From the IMG/VR virus record IMGVR_UViG_3300031576_000176, positions 1-38,191 of that record: 38,191 nucleotides of DNA; one strand, written 5' to 3'. Source of the DNA: a virus. Both the position numbers and the translations under genes were made by a program. This document shows, one piece after another, positions 5,907 through 14,535 of this stretch (positions within the stretch are counted from its first letter, which is position 1; each line of letters begins with the position of its first letter). Under the pieces are notes generated by a model that was not told the DNA's origin, did no database searches, and saw nothing but the letters and a program-made list of their open reading frames with translations.

Positions 5907-6156
5907 GGATCACGCTCCTAATCTCAGAAAAGGAAAGGGCCTTCGGATTCATCACGTCCACCGCCGCAAGCATGGCCCATCTCTCACTAGGGGAGGATTC
6001 CTTGAACCTACTGATCCACTCACCCGACACCCCCTGAATCCAAAGATCCATAAGAACACTCAATGACCCCTTCCAAGAAGGATGGCAGGCACACCCACAC
6101 AAAGTATCGGCACAATACCCATGATTTCCTGCGCCGCATGGGGTCGATCTATTCAT
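5896..6156 (-). CDS. Small protein with CxxGxHxxCxxxxCxCxCH N-terminus
   Basis: The N-terminus CGAGNHGYCADTLCGCACH (7-25) is a compact Cys/His cluster, probably a zinc site. It is followed by a 60-residue helical region (SVLMDLWIQGVSGEWISRF). The ATG overlaps the helicase TGA (ATGA), so it is translated with the helicase. The function is unknown. Confidence 0.75.
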   Translation of the reverse strand: MNRSTPCGAGNHGYCADTLCGCACHPSWKGSLSVLMDLWIQGVSGEWISRFKESSPSERWAMLAAVDVMNPKALSFSEIRSVIHDQ

Positions 6157-7430
6157 GGCCTCTTCTCCGTAAGCCGCAAAGTTTCAATATCGATAAAAGC
6201 CTTCTGCTCCAAGCGTGGCCCTAGCTTATTCTTATCCAAAAGGATCAGATAGTCTGTCGGTTGCTTTCGTCCGTCGTCCCTCCATTGCCACCAGAGGAGG
6301 ATGACCGCGTCCGAGAGAAACTCTATATCCCCGCTTTCCTTCAAATCTTCTAGCTGCGGCCTACGGAAACGGTGCTCCTCGGAGCGTCGGGAGAACTGAG
6401 AGAGAAGAACAACGGCCACTCGCTTGTCTATGGCTAAATCCTGTAGATCCGATACCGCCTTGCCGATCTCATGGGATAGGCGACCCTCATCCGCAAGATT
6501 AAACTTATGGGCATACCGTTGGAGGTAGTCTACAATCACAATGTCGGGCTTCATTTCATCGCATATCCCCCTCATCCTCGCACAGGAGACACCGCCCACA
6601 ATCCTCAGCCTATCGTTGTGCTTCCCCTCCTCCATCAGCTTTTGCTTGAGAATAACGTAATCAGATTCCGGTAACGTCTCTGGGTTAAGAAACCATTCCA
6701 GCTTAACCCCTGCTTCCAGTGCTGTCAGCCGATAAGGTATCTGGTCGATATCTTCAAATGCGTTGTACAAAACCTTTGTCTTAGGGTTTGCTAAGAGATT
6801 ATGAAGGGCTAGGTTTAAGGCGAACGTGGTCTTTCCATGCGAGGTTTTTCCTCCAATCGTATAAAGTTTCCCACGTCGAAGTCCTCCCAATGCTAGGTCC
6901 AGTTGCTTGAATCCAGAGAGTAAGTCCTTTCCGCTAGTCCTGATATCATCTAGCTCCGTCACGCTCGAATTCAGGAGAACCGTCAGGTCTTTGTGATCGC
7001 CAATATTAGACACCGCTTTGATGTTATCCGCTATTCTATAAACCTCCTCTAGCGTGGTTCCGGCGTCAGACTTGTCAACGATTTCTTGGGCCAGCTTATA
7101 GGCCTGCCTAAGTTTCCATTTGTTGAACACCGTATTCAGATAAGGCTCATAGATTGAAAGGTCCGGTGCGTTCTCTATAATTGAAGCTAGGTACCCATAT
7201 CCCCCTACCTCCAAAATACGCTGGCCTAGCTCGTCCTTGATAAGAACTAGGTCAACCTTCTTCAGCTTATTATAAACATCACAGATTGTGGTGTAGAGCA
7301 ACCTATGATGAGGATTATGGAAGGCATCGTCCGTAAGCCCCGCCTGTATTTTCTCTATGCTGGCGTTGTTCTCTATCATCGACGCCAACAAGCAGGCTTC
7401 GCTATCGATGCTGGAAGGAATAGGGGGCAT
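6153..7430 (-). CDS. DnaB-like replicative DNA helicase
   Basis: This 425-residue protein unwinds DNA at the fork. Residues 5-100 form a DnaB-type N-terminal helical domain (SSIDSEACLLASMIE, FHNPHHRLLY). The RecA-like motor has Walker A GKTSHGKT (194-201, K200), the FED segment after the H1a strand (NAFEDID, 223-229), Walker B IVIVDYLQR (D301) and motif H3 VVLLSQFSRRSEE. It lies in one operon with the OB-like protein (one-base TAATG overlap) and upstream of exonuclease and primase genes. It is slightly shorter than chromosomal DnaB, as is usual for phage versions. Confidence 0.93.
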   Translation of the reverse strand: MPPIPSSIDSEACLLASMIENNASIEKIQAGLTDDAFHNPHHRLLYTTICDVYNKLKKVDLVLIKDELGQRILEVGGYGYLASIIENAPDLSIYEPYLNTVFNKWKLRQAYKLAQEIVDKSDAGTTLEEVYRIADNIKAVSNIGDHKDLTVLLNSSVTELDDIRTSGKDLLSGFKQLDLALGGLRRGKLYTIGGKTSHGKTTFALNLALHNLLANPKTKVLYNAFEDIDQIPYRLTALEAGVKLEWFLNPETLPESDYVILKQKLMEEGKHNDRLRIVGGVSCARMRGICDEMKPDIVIVDYLQRYAHKFNLADEGRLSHEIGKAVSDLQDLAIDKRVAVVLLSQFSRRSEEHRFRRPQLEDLKESGDIEFLSDAVILLWWQWRDDGRKQPTDYLILLDKNKLGPRLEQKAFIDIETLRLTEKRP

Positions 7431-8068
7431 TACTTTTTCACCTGCACAAAAGCAATCCTACCGTCCGTGCTGATCTTAACCTCTTTGTCTCCGCGCTCTA
7501 CGGCGTCCATATCTTCCTGCAAAGAGCCGAGATCCGTTTGACGGCTGGCAAAGAGATCGGTCCAAGGCTTGCTTTCCGTATTGATGTTATTCCGTCGGGC
7601 CGACCGTTCCACGGAGATACGCTGAATGGCGTCCTTAGCTACCTCATCCTCCTCGTTGATGTTGCCCGCATCTACCCAAGATTCCAGTACCCTCTTATAG
7701 GCTTCCTCTCGGGTAACCTCTCCCTTGATATTAAGGTTACGAGTATCGAGAATGTACCGAGTGAACATCGAACGGTCCCGTGCGTTGGTCTTAATGGCGT
7801 CCGGTTTTGCAGGTAGGGCGGCGTACTTATCAAGAACATTTGTAGACACAATTTTAGTAAGAGTTTTTCCTCGTGCTCCATTTCGCACCATCGCAGTTAG
7901 CTTATCTCCCTGAGAGTATTGACCAATAATGGACTTCGCCACGTCGCTCCACGCAAAGTAGGAATCCCCATTAGACCGCACGATAGCGTAGCTGCTCCCC
8001 GACGTGGGACCACTCTTCACCGTTCTCTCTTCGACCGCATCCACCGTGATTTCACTCAGAACGTCCAT
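7430..8068 (-). CDS. Probable single-stranded DNA-binding protein (OB-like N-terminus)
   Basis: The 212-residue product opens with a strand-rich region (DVLSEITVDAVEERTVKSG, YAIVRSNGDSYFAWS, GDKLTAMVRNGARGKTLTKIV) that fits an OB-fold with basic and aromatic residues. A helical middle and acidic tail follow. Its stop overlaps the helicase start by one base. The position next to the helicase supports a DNA-binding or helicase-loading role. This is an inference from pattern and context only. Confidence 0.6.
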   Translation of the reverse strand: MDVLSEITVDAVEERTVKSGPTSGSSYAIVRSNGDSYFAWSDVAKSIIGQYSQGDKLTAMVRNGARGKTLTKIVSTNVLDKYAALPAKPDAIKTNARDRSMFTRYILDTRNLNIKGEVTREEAYKRVLESWVDAGNINEEDEVAKDAIQRISVERSARRNNINTESKPWTDLFASRQTDLGSLQEDMDAVERGDKEVKISTDGRIAFVQVKK

Positions 8069-8204
8069 TCGTCAGCCTCCTAATAAGTTCCTCTAAGTGC
8101 AATATACGGTTTCCTAGGCTCCATGTCAAGTACAAAAGCGAATACACGCCGATATTGACGAGACATAGCACAAACAGCAGGCCAGTCTCACTGAGTAAGG
8201 ACAT
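8052..8204 (-). CDS. 50-residue single-pass membrane protein
   Basis: The start at 8204 follows GGAG at a spacing of 8. Residues 6-31 form one membrane segment (GLLFVLCLVNIGVYSLLYL), followed by an amphipathic, basic C-terminal helix (ILHLEELIRRL). It overlaps the nuclease gene by 17 bases and the OB-like gene by 17 bases. The role is unknown. Confidence 0.7.
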   Translation of the reverse strand: MSLLSETGLLFVLCLVNIGVYSLLYLTWSLGNRILHLEELIRRLTNGRSE

Positions 8205-8940
8205 ACTTGTGTCTCCATATCTTCTTAGGGCTCTGCTTCTCGTAGCAACGCAGGACAAACGGGCAGTAATTACACTGCCACGGCAAGGCCCCCTTGGAGT
8301 TCGGCGTGTGCTCCGTTGGGATTTCCTCCGGGTTGTGGGACTCGAAGATTTGCCGGTGTAATTCTAAACGTGCTTTTAGCCTGTCCTTATCTAGCGTCCG
8401 TATTTCCTCGTGTATTTCTCCGGTGTTTTTATTCAGGCCTAGGAACAGAACCTCAGTCAAGCCAAGGCCGTCTAAGTAGCCATACACCTGATCCAAGTAA
8501 GACTGCTCGATTTCTCCATTAACAAATCTACGGTAACTAAACTCGCTCATGGTCTTAACTTCAAGTAACTTGTCCTTGTGTCCAGGTTTCGTACAGTGGC
8601 CTATGTGCTTCAAAATACCGTCCGCGTGTCCAGGTATCGTATATGGACCTACGTGTACTTCAGCTACAATCTCTTTAGGGAAGCCCCACAAACGATAACA
8701 GGAACCCTTTAGGGCCGCACGTATTTTTCGTCTAATATCGTGATGAAGAACGGTCCCCGTATCCAGCGTAATTATAGAACGGGCATCCAAGGATAGGCCG
8801 GGTTGTCCGTGGTATCTATAAGCCAGTTGCCTCCCGCAATGGCCTAACGATGATATAGTTAGTTCTCTCTTATCTCTAGTAGGAGGAAGAGTCTCAAGAT
8901 ATGTTGTTAACTTATCTGTAAGCATTAGAGCCCTCGTCAT
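8188..8940 (-). CDS. Cas4/RecB-like PD-(D/E)XK nuclease with probable Fe-S cluster
   Basis: The 250-residue product has nuclease motifs GHADGIL (D107), LLEVKT (E127, K129) and YLDQVYGYL (Q151, Y153). Four cysteines are placed as in Cas4 and AddB-type exonucleases: C35 in GHCGRQ, and C223, C226, C232 in WQCNYCPFVLRC. Such enzymes degrade or process DNA ends, and the four Cys usually bind a 4Fe-4S cluster. In this replication block it most likely serves recombination or end processing. No cas1 or array is present, so a CRISPR role is not supported. The ATG overlaps the preceding TGA. Confidence 0.88.
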   Translation of the reverse strand: MTRALMLTDKLTTYLETLPPTRDKRELTISSLGHCGRQLAYRYHGQPGLSLDARSIITLDTGTVLHHDIRRKIRAALKGSCYRLWGFPKEIVAEVHVGPYTIPGHADGILKHIGHCTKPGHKDKLLEVKTMSEFSYRRFVNGEIEQSYLDQVYGYLDGLGLTEVLFLGLNKNTGEIHEEIRTLDKDRLKARLELHRQIFESHNPEEIPTEHTPNSKGALPWQCNYCPFVLRCYEKQSPKKIWRHKYVLTQ

Positions 8941-9164
8941 AGATATCTTTCGCAGTAGTTTATTATAGGCGATATAGCTGCTACAAATCTATCCATATTC
9001 CACCCGCCGCAAGGAGTCATGCCACATTCTCGTGAACATTTATATAGATTAACGTTGTCCTCCGCGCTGTAGGCTACTTTATATACTGCACCTAGTATTA
9101 AATGAGGATGGATGTTGTGCGAATCTGGCCAAATAACTTTAACATATGACCCCGGAGTAAACAT
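8937..9164 (-). CDS. 75-residue hypothetical protein, SH3-like beta pattern
   Basis: The N-terminus FTPGSYVKVIWPDSH and the later GAVYKVAYS resemble small beta-barrel proteins common in phages. Three Cys occur (43, 47, 52) but without a standard zinc spacing. It starts two bases after the DUF2201-like gene ends and stops in an ATGA junction with the nuclease gene. The function is unknown. Confidence 0.65.
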   Translation of the reverse strand: MFTPGSYVKVIWPDSHNIHPHLILGAVYKVAYSAEDNVNLYKCSRECGMTPCGGWNMDRFVAAISPIINYCERYL

Positions 9165-9166
9165 AT

Positions 9167-10261
9167 CTAGAAAAGGGCGATCTTTCGACCAAAGGGCGGA
9201 TCACCGGCGTCCTTGGGAACAATCCAAATTACATTATGCGATGTAGACGGAAAGGTCCCTTCAAGGTCGGTGAAGTAAAGGATTCTCCTGCATCCCATAC
9301 TCTCCGCTTTCGTAATTGCAGGTATAAAACTGGTTCCCCCTCCTCCATACAACGTACCATCAAATTCTTTCATCGGCTGAACCTTATGAACCGCACTATC
9401 TGCATGAATGACGTAACCCACAACGTCATTAGATCGGATAAGACCCGCCACGGTGTCAACAAACTGCTTGGCTAAGGGACCTTTAGTACTCCCGCTGGTA
9501 TCGATACAAATAGCAATCTTCGCCTTCTCCCGTTGACGGGAAGGCAGATAGACCCCGTGACTATACAGCCGCCTGTTGGGTTGTCTCCAAGTAGTCTCTC
9601 GTTCCGACTTATCTAGAATTAGGGACGCCAGTAACGCGCTATTCTCTCGTTTAGTTATCTGATAGCCCATTTCGCTGTCTCCTGGTTTAAGTCCGTGCGC
9701 CCTTGTTGCTTTGTTTTCTTTTTGAATGGCTTCCTTAACAAAGGATTTCTCAGTTTCGTCTAAGGACGCCACTAGTTTTTTAATAGCTTCTTTGTAGGAT
9801 TCTGTCTGAGCAACGGACCATTGGCTATGGTCGTCTAAGGTGGTTTGATTGCCTGTATTTTTGTCTTGCATTAGCCGTTCATACAGCGTCTCTGTAGAGT
9901 AGGGAGCATAGTCCTCATTGTACAAAACCCCTAAATCCTTCGGAAGCCTAAAACCAAATTCTTTGACCAGTGTTAAATTAACATTATAATCAGCGGCCAC
10001 ATTCCAATAAAAGGGGTCCCGCCCCCGACACCGTTCAATGTGGCTTGAAATAATGTGCTCACATTCATGGGCAATAATAAAAGCCCTATCCTCATCCGAT
10101 GCTAGGCTTTCGAGGAAAGCCTTGTTATACATCATCCCTCCGGGACCCACCCCAGCCGTAGGACACCGGTTGTCTTGACGCGGAGGAAAAACGGCTAAGA
10201 TTTTACTGAATACCGTACTCTTGTGAAGAAGGATCTTCTCTATGTTATCCCAGTCCATCAC
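9167..10261 (-). CDS. DUF2201-type zincin plus VWA-like protein, partner of MoxR ATPase
   Basis: This 364-residue protein combines two domains. The N-terminal part has a zincin motif HECEH (65-69), and the following ADYNVN (D91) is a candidate third ligand. The C-terminal part is a VWA-like domain with MIDAS motifs DTSGS (254-258), GGGGTSF (T310) and TDLEG (D332). This is the architecture of DUF2201 family proteins, which are found next to MoxR-type ATPases. Here the ATPase gene overlaps it by 4 bases. The pair probably works as a chaperone or remodelling unit; whether the zincin cuts protein is unknown. A GTG (10261) or the next ATG (10258) could start it. Confidence 0.88.
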   Translation of the reverse strand: MMDWDNIEKILLHKSTVFSKILAVFPPRQDNRCPTAGVGPGGMMYNKAFLESLASDEDRAFIIAHECEHIISSHIERCRGRDPFYWNVAADYNVNLTLVKEFGFRLPKDLGVLYNEDYAPYSTETLYERLMQDKNTGNQTTLDDHSQWSVAQTESYKEAIKKLVASLDETEKSFVKEAIQKENKATRAHGLKPGDSEMGYQITKRENSALLASLILDKSERETTWRQPNRRLYSHGVYLPSRQREKAKIAICIDTSGSTKGPLAKQFVDTVAGLIRSNDVVGYVIHADSAVHKVQPMKEFDGTLYGGGGTSFIPAITKAESMGCRRILYFTDLEGTFPSTSHNVIWIVPKDAGDPPFGRKIALF

Positions 10262-11310
10262 TTGTCTGTCCCTTTTTCCAAAGATAGAATCAAGTCCTTA
10301 CAAAGTCTAATCTCGCTTTGCCAAGTTACGTCTTTAGGAACCCCGGCAAAGGGATCACGGTCATTGAATACCTCAAAAGCAATCGCAATCTTTTCAGGAG
10401 TTAGCGACCTTGTGTAGCGAAGGATTTTTGTTGCGATTTGTGGGGACGGCTCTTCCTTCAAGGCCGCACAAAGCAATTCATAGACCGGACGGATATCCTC
10501 AGTAGTCAAGGGGGCTAGGCGAACCCCCTTCAGGATATCCAGTACCTTTTCGGTATACACCGTGTCGTTAGTCAAAAACTTCACATAGTCGTCTGCGACC
10601 TTTCCGATACATCCGAAGAGCGCGTCACGGAGCAACGGGTCCGTTTTAGGAATGGCGGCACAAATCTTCTTAACTCGTTCCCATGACCTAGCCGTTGCAA
10701 AACAGTACTCGTCTACGGACCCCCGAAAATTAGCAGGATTCATTTTAAGGAATTTTACCGTAGCATCCGACTTGTCTTTGATGTAGTCGCTATAGTCTTG
10801 AATGGTGTTGCTCACAAACAAAATCTGAAACCTGTTGCGAAGAGCTGCCGGGAGTTCATCAATATCGCATTTATCTTCGGCCCTGTTAGTAGCCGCCACG
10901 ATAAGCCAATCCGGTTTAATCTTATGGTCCCCAATACACCGATCCAGAATTAACTGATAACAACAAGCCCTGACGAGACGGTCCCCTAGCGTAACCTCAT
11001 CCAAGAAGAGGATACCCCGTTTAGGATGGTTTGTATTGGTCGTAAAGGGGAGCAGGTTCGGCGGGTTAAAGGCGGTATGTCCGTTGACTACGGTAGGAAT
11101 ACCCCGGAAGTCTACCGAGTCTAGTTGAGAGATCCTCAAGTCAATGAGCCCAACGGGTTCCTGGTAGTGCGCCTCCAAGTCATTTCTGACTTGACGCACG
11201 ATAGAGGACTTTCCTTCACCAATAGGACCTACCAGGAGGATAGGTATCTCTTGATGAAGCCCCGCCATATAATGCTTCACCAGATACTGGCCACAATCGG
11301 GAATTCGCAT
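10258..11310 (-). CDS. MoxR-type AAA+ ATPase
   Basis: The 350-residue protein has Walker A GPIGEGKS (28-35), Walker B GILFLDEV (D104, E105), sensor 1 WLIVAATNR (135-143) and a probable arginine finger in ELPAALRNRF (R158/R160). This is the MoxR layout, in which a ring ATPase acts with a VWA-domain partner to remodel a metal or protein complex. The partner gene follows immediately with overlapping ends. The target in the infected cell is not known. Confidence 0.9.
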   Translation of the reverse strand: MRIPDCGQYLVKHYMAGLHQEIPILLVGPIGEGKSSIVRQVRNDLEAHYQEPVGLIDLRISQLDSVDFRGIPTVVNGHTAFNPPNLLPFTTNTNHPKRGILFLDEVTLGDRLVRACCYQLILDRCIGDHKIKPDWLIVAATNRAEDKCDIDELPAALRNRFQILFVSNTIQDYSDYIKDKSDATVKFLKMNPANFRGSVDEYCFATARSWERVKKICAAIPKTDPLLRDALFGCIGKVADDYVKFLTNDTVYTEKVLDILKGVRLAPLTTEDIRPVYELLCAALKEEPSPQIATKILRYTRSLTPEKIAIAFEVFNDRDPFAGVPKDVTWQSEIRLCKDLILSLEKGTDK

Positions 11311-11323
11311 GATCTTCTCTCCT

Positions 11324-11569
11324 CTAGTGAACTACATTCTCTAGCGTATACTCAGACGGTCCGGCGTTATAATGGGGTTCCGTCCGGGCATAATGTTGTT
11401 CCCAGTATTCCCACTCCCTTGCTACATTGTGCCAGTATTCCCGCCATTGCTGGTAGTTTTCTTGGGTTAGCTTGTGAGACGCGTGTAAGCTAGCCCACTT
11501 AGGCGCATGGCCCAAGTAGGTACGATGACTCCAGAACGGACGATAACCTAAGACGGCGCGGTGTCTCAT
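11324..11569 (-). CDS. Trp-rich helical small protein, paralogue of the gene at 1666-1866
   Basis: The start at 11569 has AAGG about 6 bases upstream. Of its 81 residues, 34-56 carry L-x2-E-x4-WR-x8-EWEYW, shared residue for residue in spacing with the product of 1666-1866. The N-terminal half is basic and aromatic (AVLGYRPFWSHRTYLG). The duplication suggests the tryptophan helix matters, perhaps as an interaction surface. No known family. Confidence 0.75.
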   Translation of the reverse strand: MRHRAVLGYRPFWSHRTYLGHAPKWASLHASHKLTQENYQQWREYWHNVAREWEYWEQHYARTEPHYNAGPSEYTLENVVH

Positions 11570-11570
11570 G

Positions 11571-11771
11571 CTACACCTTGGCCCGTTGAATCTCGACCTT
11601 ATACCCGTCTGCAATCATCGCCACTACGTCGCCCTCCAAGACTACTTCATCAATATGTGGCTTAAGAGTGTTGACCGTCTTGACTACATGGTAGTGACAC
11701 TCCTCCCCACGATTGATTTGCCGAAGATAAATCGACCCTGCCCTCTTCGCTGATCCTTCAATACCCTTCAT
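11571..11771 (-). CDS. 66-residue hypothetical protein
   Basis: AGGAGG five bases before the ATG at 11771 fixes the start; a longer frame to 11870 exists but lacks this. The product has an early basic region (GSAKRAGSIYLRQINRG) and a beta-rich end (EVVLEGDVVAMIADGYKVEI). It stops one base before the next start region. The function is unknown. Confidence 0.7.
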   Translation of the reverse strand: MKGIEGSAKRAGSIYLRQINRGEECHYHVVKTVNTLKPHIDEVVLEGDVVAMIADGYKVEIQRAKV

Positions 11772-11796
11772 GTCATCCTCCTTACAAGTAAGCCTA

Positions 11797-11901
11797 CTAC
11801 CGCAACCCTCGTGCCAATCGAAACCAGTGTTTTTTCCACGGATTCTCAGCCCATGCTTTACGTGTGACAAAATCTGTATACATTTTGTAGCTTACTGACA
11901 T
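11797..11901 (-). CDS. 34-residue basic aromatic mini-protein
   Basis: This small frame lies in the gap between the polymerase and the next gene. The product (MSVSYKMYTDFVTRKAW...) is rich in Lys, Arg and Trp. No clear ribosome site precedes the ATG, and a second ATG at codon 7 is possible. Coding is plausible because otherwise the gap would be unusually long for this block. Confidence 0.4.
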   Translation of the reverse strand: MSVSYKMYTDFVTRKAWAENPWKKHWFRLARGLR

Positions 11902-11907
11902 TTTTTG

Positions 11908-13650
11908 TCATGGGCTTGGCCAAGGTGTCTTAGTTGCCCAAGTAACTCCGGTTTGTGTGTCTACTGTTATAGGCAGACTAAAATCCTTTTTATTTTCCAT
12001 TAGTTGTTTTATAATAGGAATATAAAGGGGTAAACATAAATTAGGAAACTCAAGAATTAGTTCATCATGGACGGTATTCACTAGCGTAGGTCTAATTGTA
12101 GTAAGTTGGTTGGTCCACTCATATACTCTTACTAGGCCTTGTTTCATTATCTCCGCTGCCGTTCCTTGAATCAAGTAGTTACAGGCCTTATAAGACTCTG
12201 TTACCGGACAACGGTATTCTTTGCCAAATACATCGACTACAAAACCCTTACTTCTTATTTCATTTTGAATAGAATCTAAAAAGGTTTTTACAGAAGGATA
12301 GATCTTATTGTATAGTCCTATTAAGCGTTCTCCAGACTGCATATCACATATTAGGTTATTATCCGCGAACAATTTAGTTGTTTGTTCCTCTATCTTTCGT
12401 GGACCAGCCCCATAAATCATAGCGAAGTTAATTGTTTTAGCAATTTGCCTAAGAGCTTTTTGATTAGACGTATCTTTATAGGTTATCGGAAACAACCTTT
12501 TTGCCGTCAAATCATGACAATCTTCTCCATTAATAATAGCATTAATTAAAGAATCTGTTTTAGAGTAATGCGCAAACAGTCTCATCTCAATTTGGGAATA
12601 ATCAAAGAAAACAAAAATATGGTTTGGCGGTGCCATGATGCTCCCTTTAACGGATATTCCCTTTCGTGGTAGATTTTGAAAGTTAGGTTCAGCGCAAGAT
12701 AAACGGCCAGTGGTCGTACCCGCTTGTCGAAAGGAAGGGTGAATCCTATTACTAGAGTCCATAGAATCGGCCATAGGCTTCAAGTAAGTCTCAAGTAGTT
12801 TATGGGTTGTCCTAGCGCCAAGGATTAGATCGGTTATAGGGTTCGGATAGTCTTTGATCGATTCACTATCAAAACTAGGACTTCCCTTCTTAGTTCGATG
12901 TTTAATAGGAAACCCTAGCGTAGTATGATATAACTCTCTTAATTGCTTATTAGAACGCCAGTTAAAGTCTTTATTATTAGTTAGCGTAATGATTGCATTG
13001 TCTAGTCTTTGTAATGCCTGCGTGCTTTCGGTGATTGTAACTTTTAAGTGGACCTTGTCAATTCGTATACCGAGTCGTTCCATGTCTATTAATGCAGGGA
13101 TTAATCGTAATTCGGTATCTAGACAAGGGTGATTCTCTACCATCGGCCATATGTGCTTATATAAGGCTAAGGTATGCCGTAGATCATCAACTAGGTAGGG
13201 CTCTAGTATGGTAACAGGAACATCAGCATATGTCAAGGCCCTACCTTGCTTCTTAGACTCTACCTTGAGATAATCCTTTAAGGTAGTGTTGGTGCTCGTA
13301 TTTGCACTAAGAAGGGTTCTAGCTAAATCCTTTAGCTTGTACGAAAGTAGGGTTGGGTTCCACAGATGGGTTAGGATCATGGTATCGTGCAGCGTGCCTT
13401 GAACCCCTACACCCATCTTAGCTAAATGGTGTACGTCGAATTTGATATTATGACCTACTTTAATCGTGTCCGGGTTTCCTAGACGTAAGCACAAGGAAAC
13501 ATAATCAAGATCAAGATTATCCCATGTCTTAGGTTTGTAGAGGGTGTAATCTCCATTGGGTTCCATAAGACCTACCATAAAGGGGGAGGAACCCTTCCAG
13601 GGGTTAAGGCCGGTGGTTTCACAGTCTATAACTAAGAAGTTATTGTTCAT
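11908..13650 (-). CDS. Family A DNA polymerase with 3'-5' exonuclease (T7-type)
   Basis: This is the phage replicative polymerase, 580 residues. The exonuclease domain has IDCETTGL (D9, E11), HNIKFD (D72) and YLVDD (Y152, D156), giving proofreading. The polymerase domain has TTTGRLS (312-318), motif A FFDYSQIEMR (D350), the O-helix R401...K405...F409...Y413 and motif C VHDE (527-530). The residue matching E. coli F762 is Phe. No 5' nuclease domain is present. It is compact compared with T7 gp5 (about 700 residues). The upstream clamp-like gene overlaps it in an ATGA junction. Codon use is visibly AT-richer than in the capsid genes. Confidence 0.95.
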   Translation of the reverse strand: MNNNFLVIDCETTGLNPWKGSSPFMVGLMEPNGDYTLYKPKTWDNLDLDYVSLCLRLGNPDTIKVGHNIKFDVHHLAKMGVGVQGTLHDTMILTHLWNPTLLSYKLKDLARTLLSANTSTNTTLKDYLKVESKKQGRALTYADVPVTILEPYLVDDLRHTLALYKHIWPMVENHPCLDTELRLIPALIDMERLGIRIDKVHLKVTITESTQALQRLDNAIITLTNNKDFNWRSNKQLRELYHTTLGFPIKHRTKKGSPSFDSESIKDYPNPITDLILGARTTHKLLETYLKPMADSMDSSNRIHPSFRQAGTTTGRLSCAEPNFQNLPRKGISVKGSIMAPPNHIFVFFDYSQIEMRLFAHYSKTDSLINAIINGEDCHDLTAKRLFPITYKDTSNQKALRQIAKTINFAMIYGAGPRKIEEQTTKLFADNNLICDMQSGERLIGLYNKIYPSVKTFLDSIQNEIRSKGFVVDVFGKEYRCPVTESYKACNYLIQGTAAEIMKQGLVRVYEWTNQLTTIRPTLVNTVHDELILEFPNLCLPLYIPIIKQLMENKKDFSLPITVDTQTGVTWATKTPWPSP

Positions 13651-14108
13651 TTTCTTAACTCTGCAATATACCCATAGGATTTATTGTTTTTATCGTATGA
13701 TGTTACGTAACATGTATCTTCGAGTAAGGTTAGGGTTACTCTGCTCTTAGTGTCTAAAATCCGTGCTAAGGTATACAGCAGTCTTGCATCAAGACTAAGA
13801 GTAATATTGTGTCCTAAAGGCGCATGCTTTTCTTTATAAGTGGGGAATATGCTTCTTAGTCTGTCTATACTCCCGTTTCCCATCATGGGTTGTACAAGGG
13901 TATGCTCACTCGCGGCACGGAATTCGGTCGGGGTAAAGATGGCTTCTTTATAATCCTGTTGGCTAAAGACTGTAGGTACAGCCGCTAAGATCTTTCCATT
14001 AGACGCATACGTATACCCTGACGTTTTATCGGTATAAACGTAATGGAGACACGACATTTTATGCCTTGGCATGATGGCCAGCTCTATCTTTTCTTTAGGC
14101 GTCTGCAT
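13647..14108 (-). CDS. Putative sliding-clamp-like (DnaN-type) protein
   Basis: The 153-residue product has patterns of a beta-clamp domain: YTYASNGKILAAVP (an 'asdgk.LA..p' strand turn), IDRLRSIFPTYKE, and NITLSLDARLLYTLARIL followed by SRVTLTLLED. It is far shorter than bacterial DnaN, so it could be a partial clamp or a polymerase accessory factor that multimerises. Its ATGA junction with the polymerase gene supports a processivity role. This is an inference; no catalytic residue can confirm it. Confidence 0.5.
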   Translation of the reverse strand: MQTPKEKIELAIMPRHKMSCLHYVYTDKTSGYTYASNGKILAAVPTVFSQQDYKEAIFTPTEFRAASEHTLVQPMMGNGSIDRLRSIFPTYKEKHAPLGHNITLSLDARLLYTLARILDTKSRVTLTLLEDTCYVTSYDKNNKSYGYIAELRK

Positions 14109-14289
14109 ACGAGTCCCCCGTATCCTTGGGTTGTGACGATGCTCCCTCTAGTTCACACACGTAGCAGATACCCCTTGTCTCGGTGTAGCAACGGACACAA
14201 AGGGGGCAAGGTTCCCTGGTGTCATGACAACGTTGGGTCGCGCAAGAGTAGGTCGTATCGCATTGTTTCCCGCAATTAGTGCAGAACAT
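14095..14289 (-). CDS. Cys-rich double zinc-finger mini-protein
   Basis: The 64-residue product holds CTNC (3-6), two single Cys, CPLCVRC (28-34) and CYVC (42-45), enough for two zinc sites. GGAGG lies 6 bases before the ATG. It overlaps the clamp-like gene start by 14 bases. Such phage mini-proteins often bind host proteins or nucleic acid, but nothing here shows which. Confidence 0.75.
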   Translation of the reverse strand: MFCTNCGKQCDTTYSCATQRCHDTREPCPLCVRCYTETRGICYVCELEGASSQPKDTGDSYADA

Positions 14290-14292
14290 AGG

Positions 14293-14535
14293 CTACCTCC
14301 GAAACGTAAATTCCTGACATATCGCACCATTCTTGGACATTACACGCAAGGCTAGTGTGTTCTCATTTTTGACAACCCCCTGGACGTTCAGAACGTTGTG
14401 CACAATCTCTCCCCGTTGCCGTACATGAATCATCAGATGCATCCCGCCCGTCGGAGACTTTGGGCCCCCAGCAATGGCGGTACGTCGACCGTCAATCGTT
14501 CCTGAAACCCAGAAATTCCTAACGTTCCTTGGCAT
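14293..14535 (-). CDS. 80-residue hypothetical protein, beta-rich
   Basis: The start at 14535 (GGGGG about 7 bases upstream) is preferred to an in-frame ATG at 14577 that runs through the preceding membrane mini-gene. The product is basic and beta-rich (VSGTIDGRRTAIAGGPKSP, MHLMIHVRQRG). No family was recognised. It follows a 28-residue membrane protein gene with an overlap of 17 bases. Confidence 0.7.
   Translation of the reverse strand: MPRNVRNFWVSGTIDGRRTAIAGGPKSPTGGMHLMIHVRQRGEIVHNVLNVQGVVKNENTLALRVMSKNGAICQEFTFRR

Noticed and set aside
8188-8940. Cas4-like protein as part of a CRISPR system
   Set aside because: No repeat array, cas1 or cas2 is present; such nucleases are common in phage replication modules.
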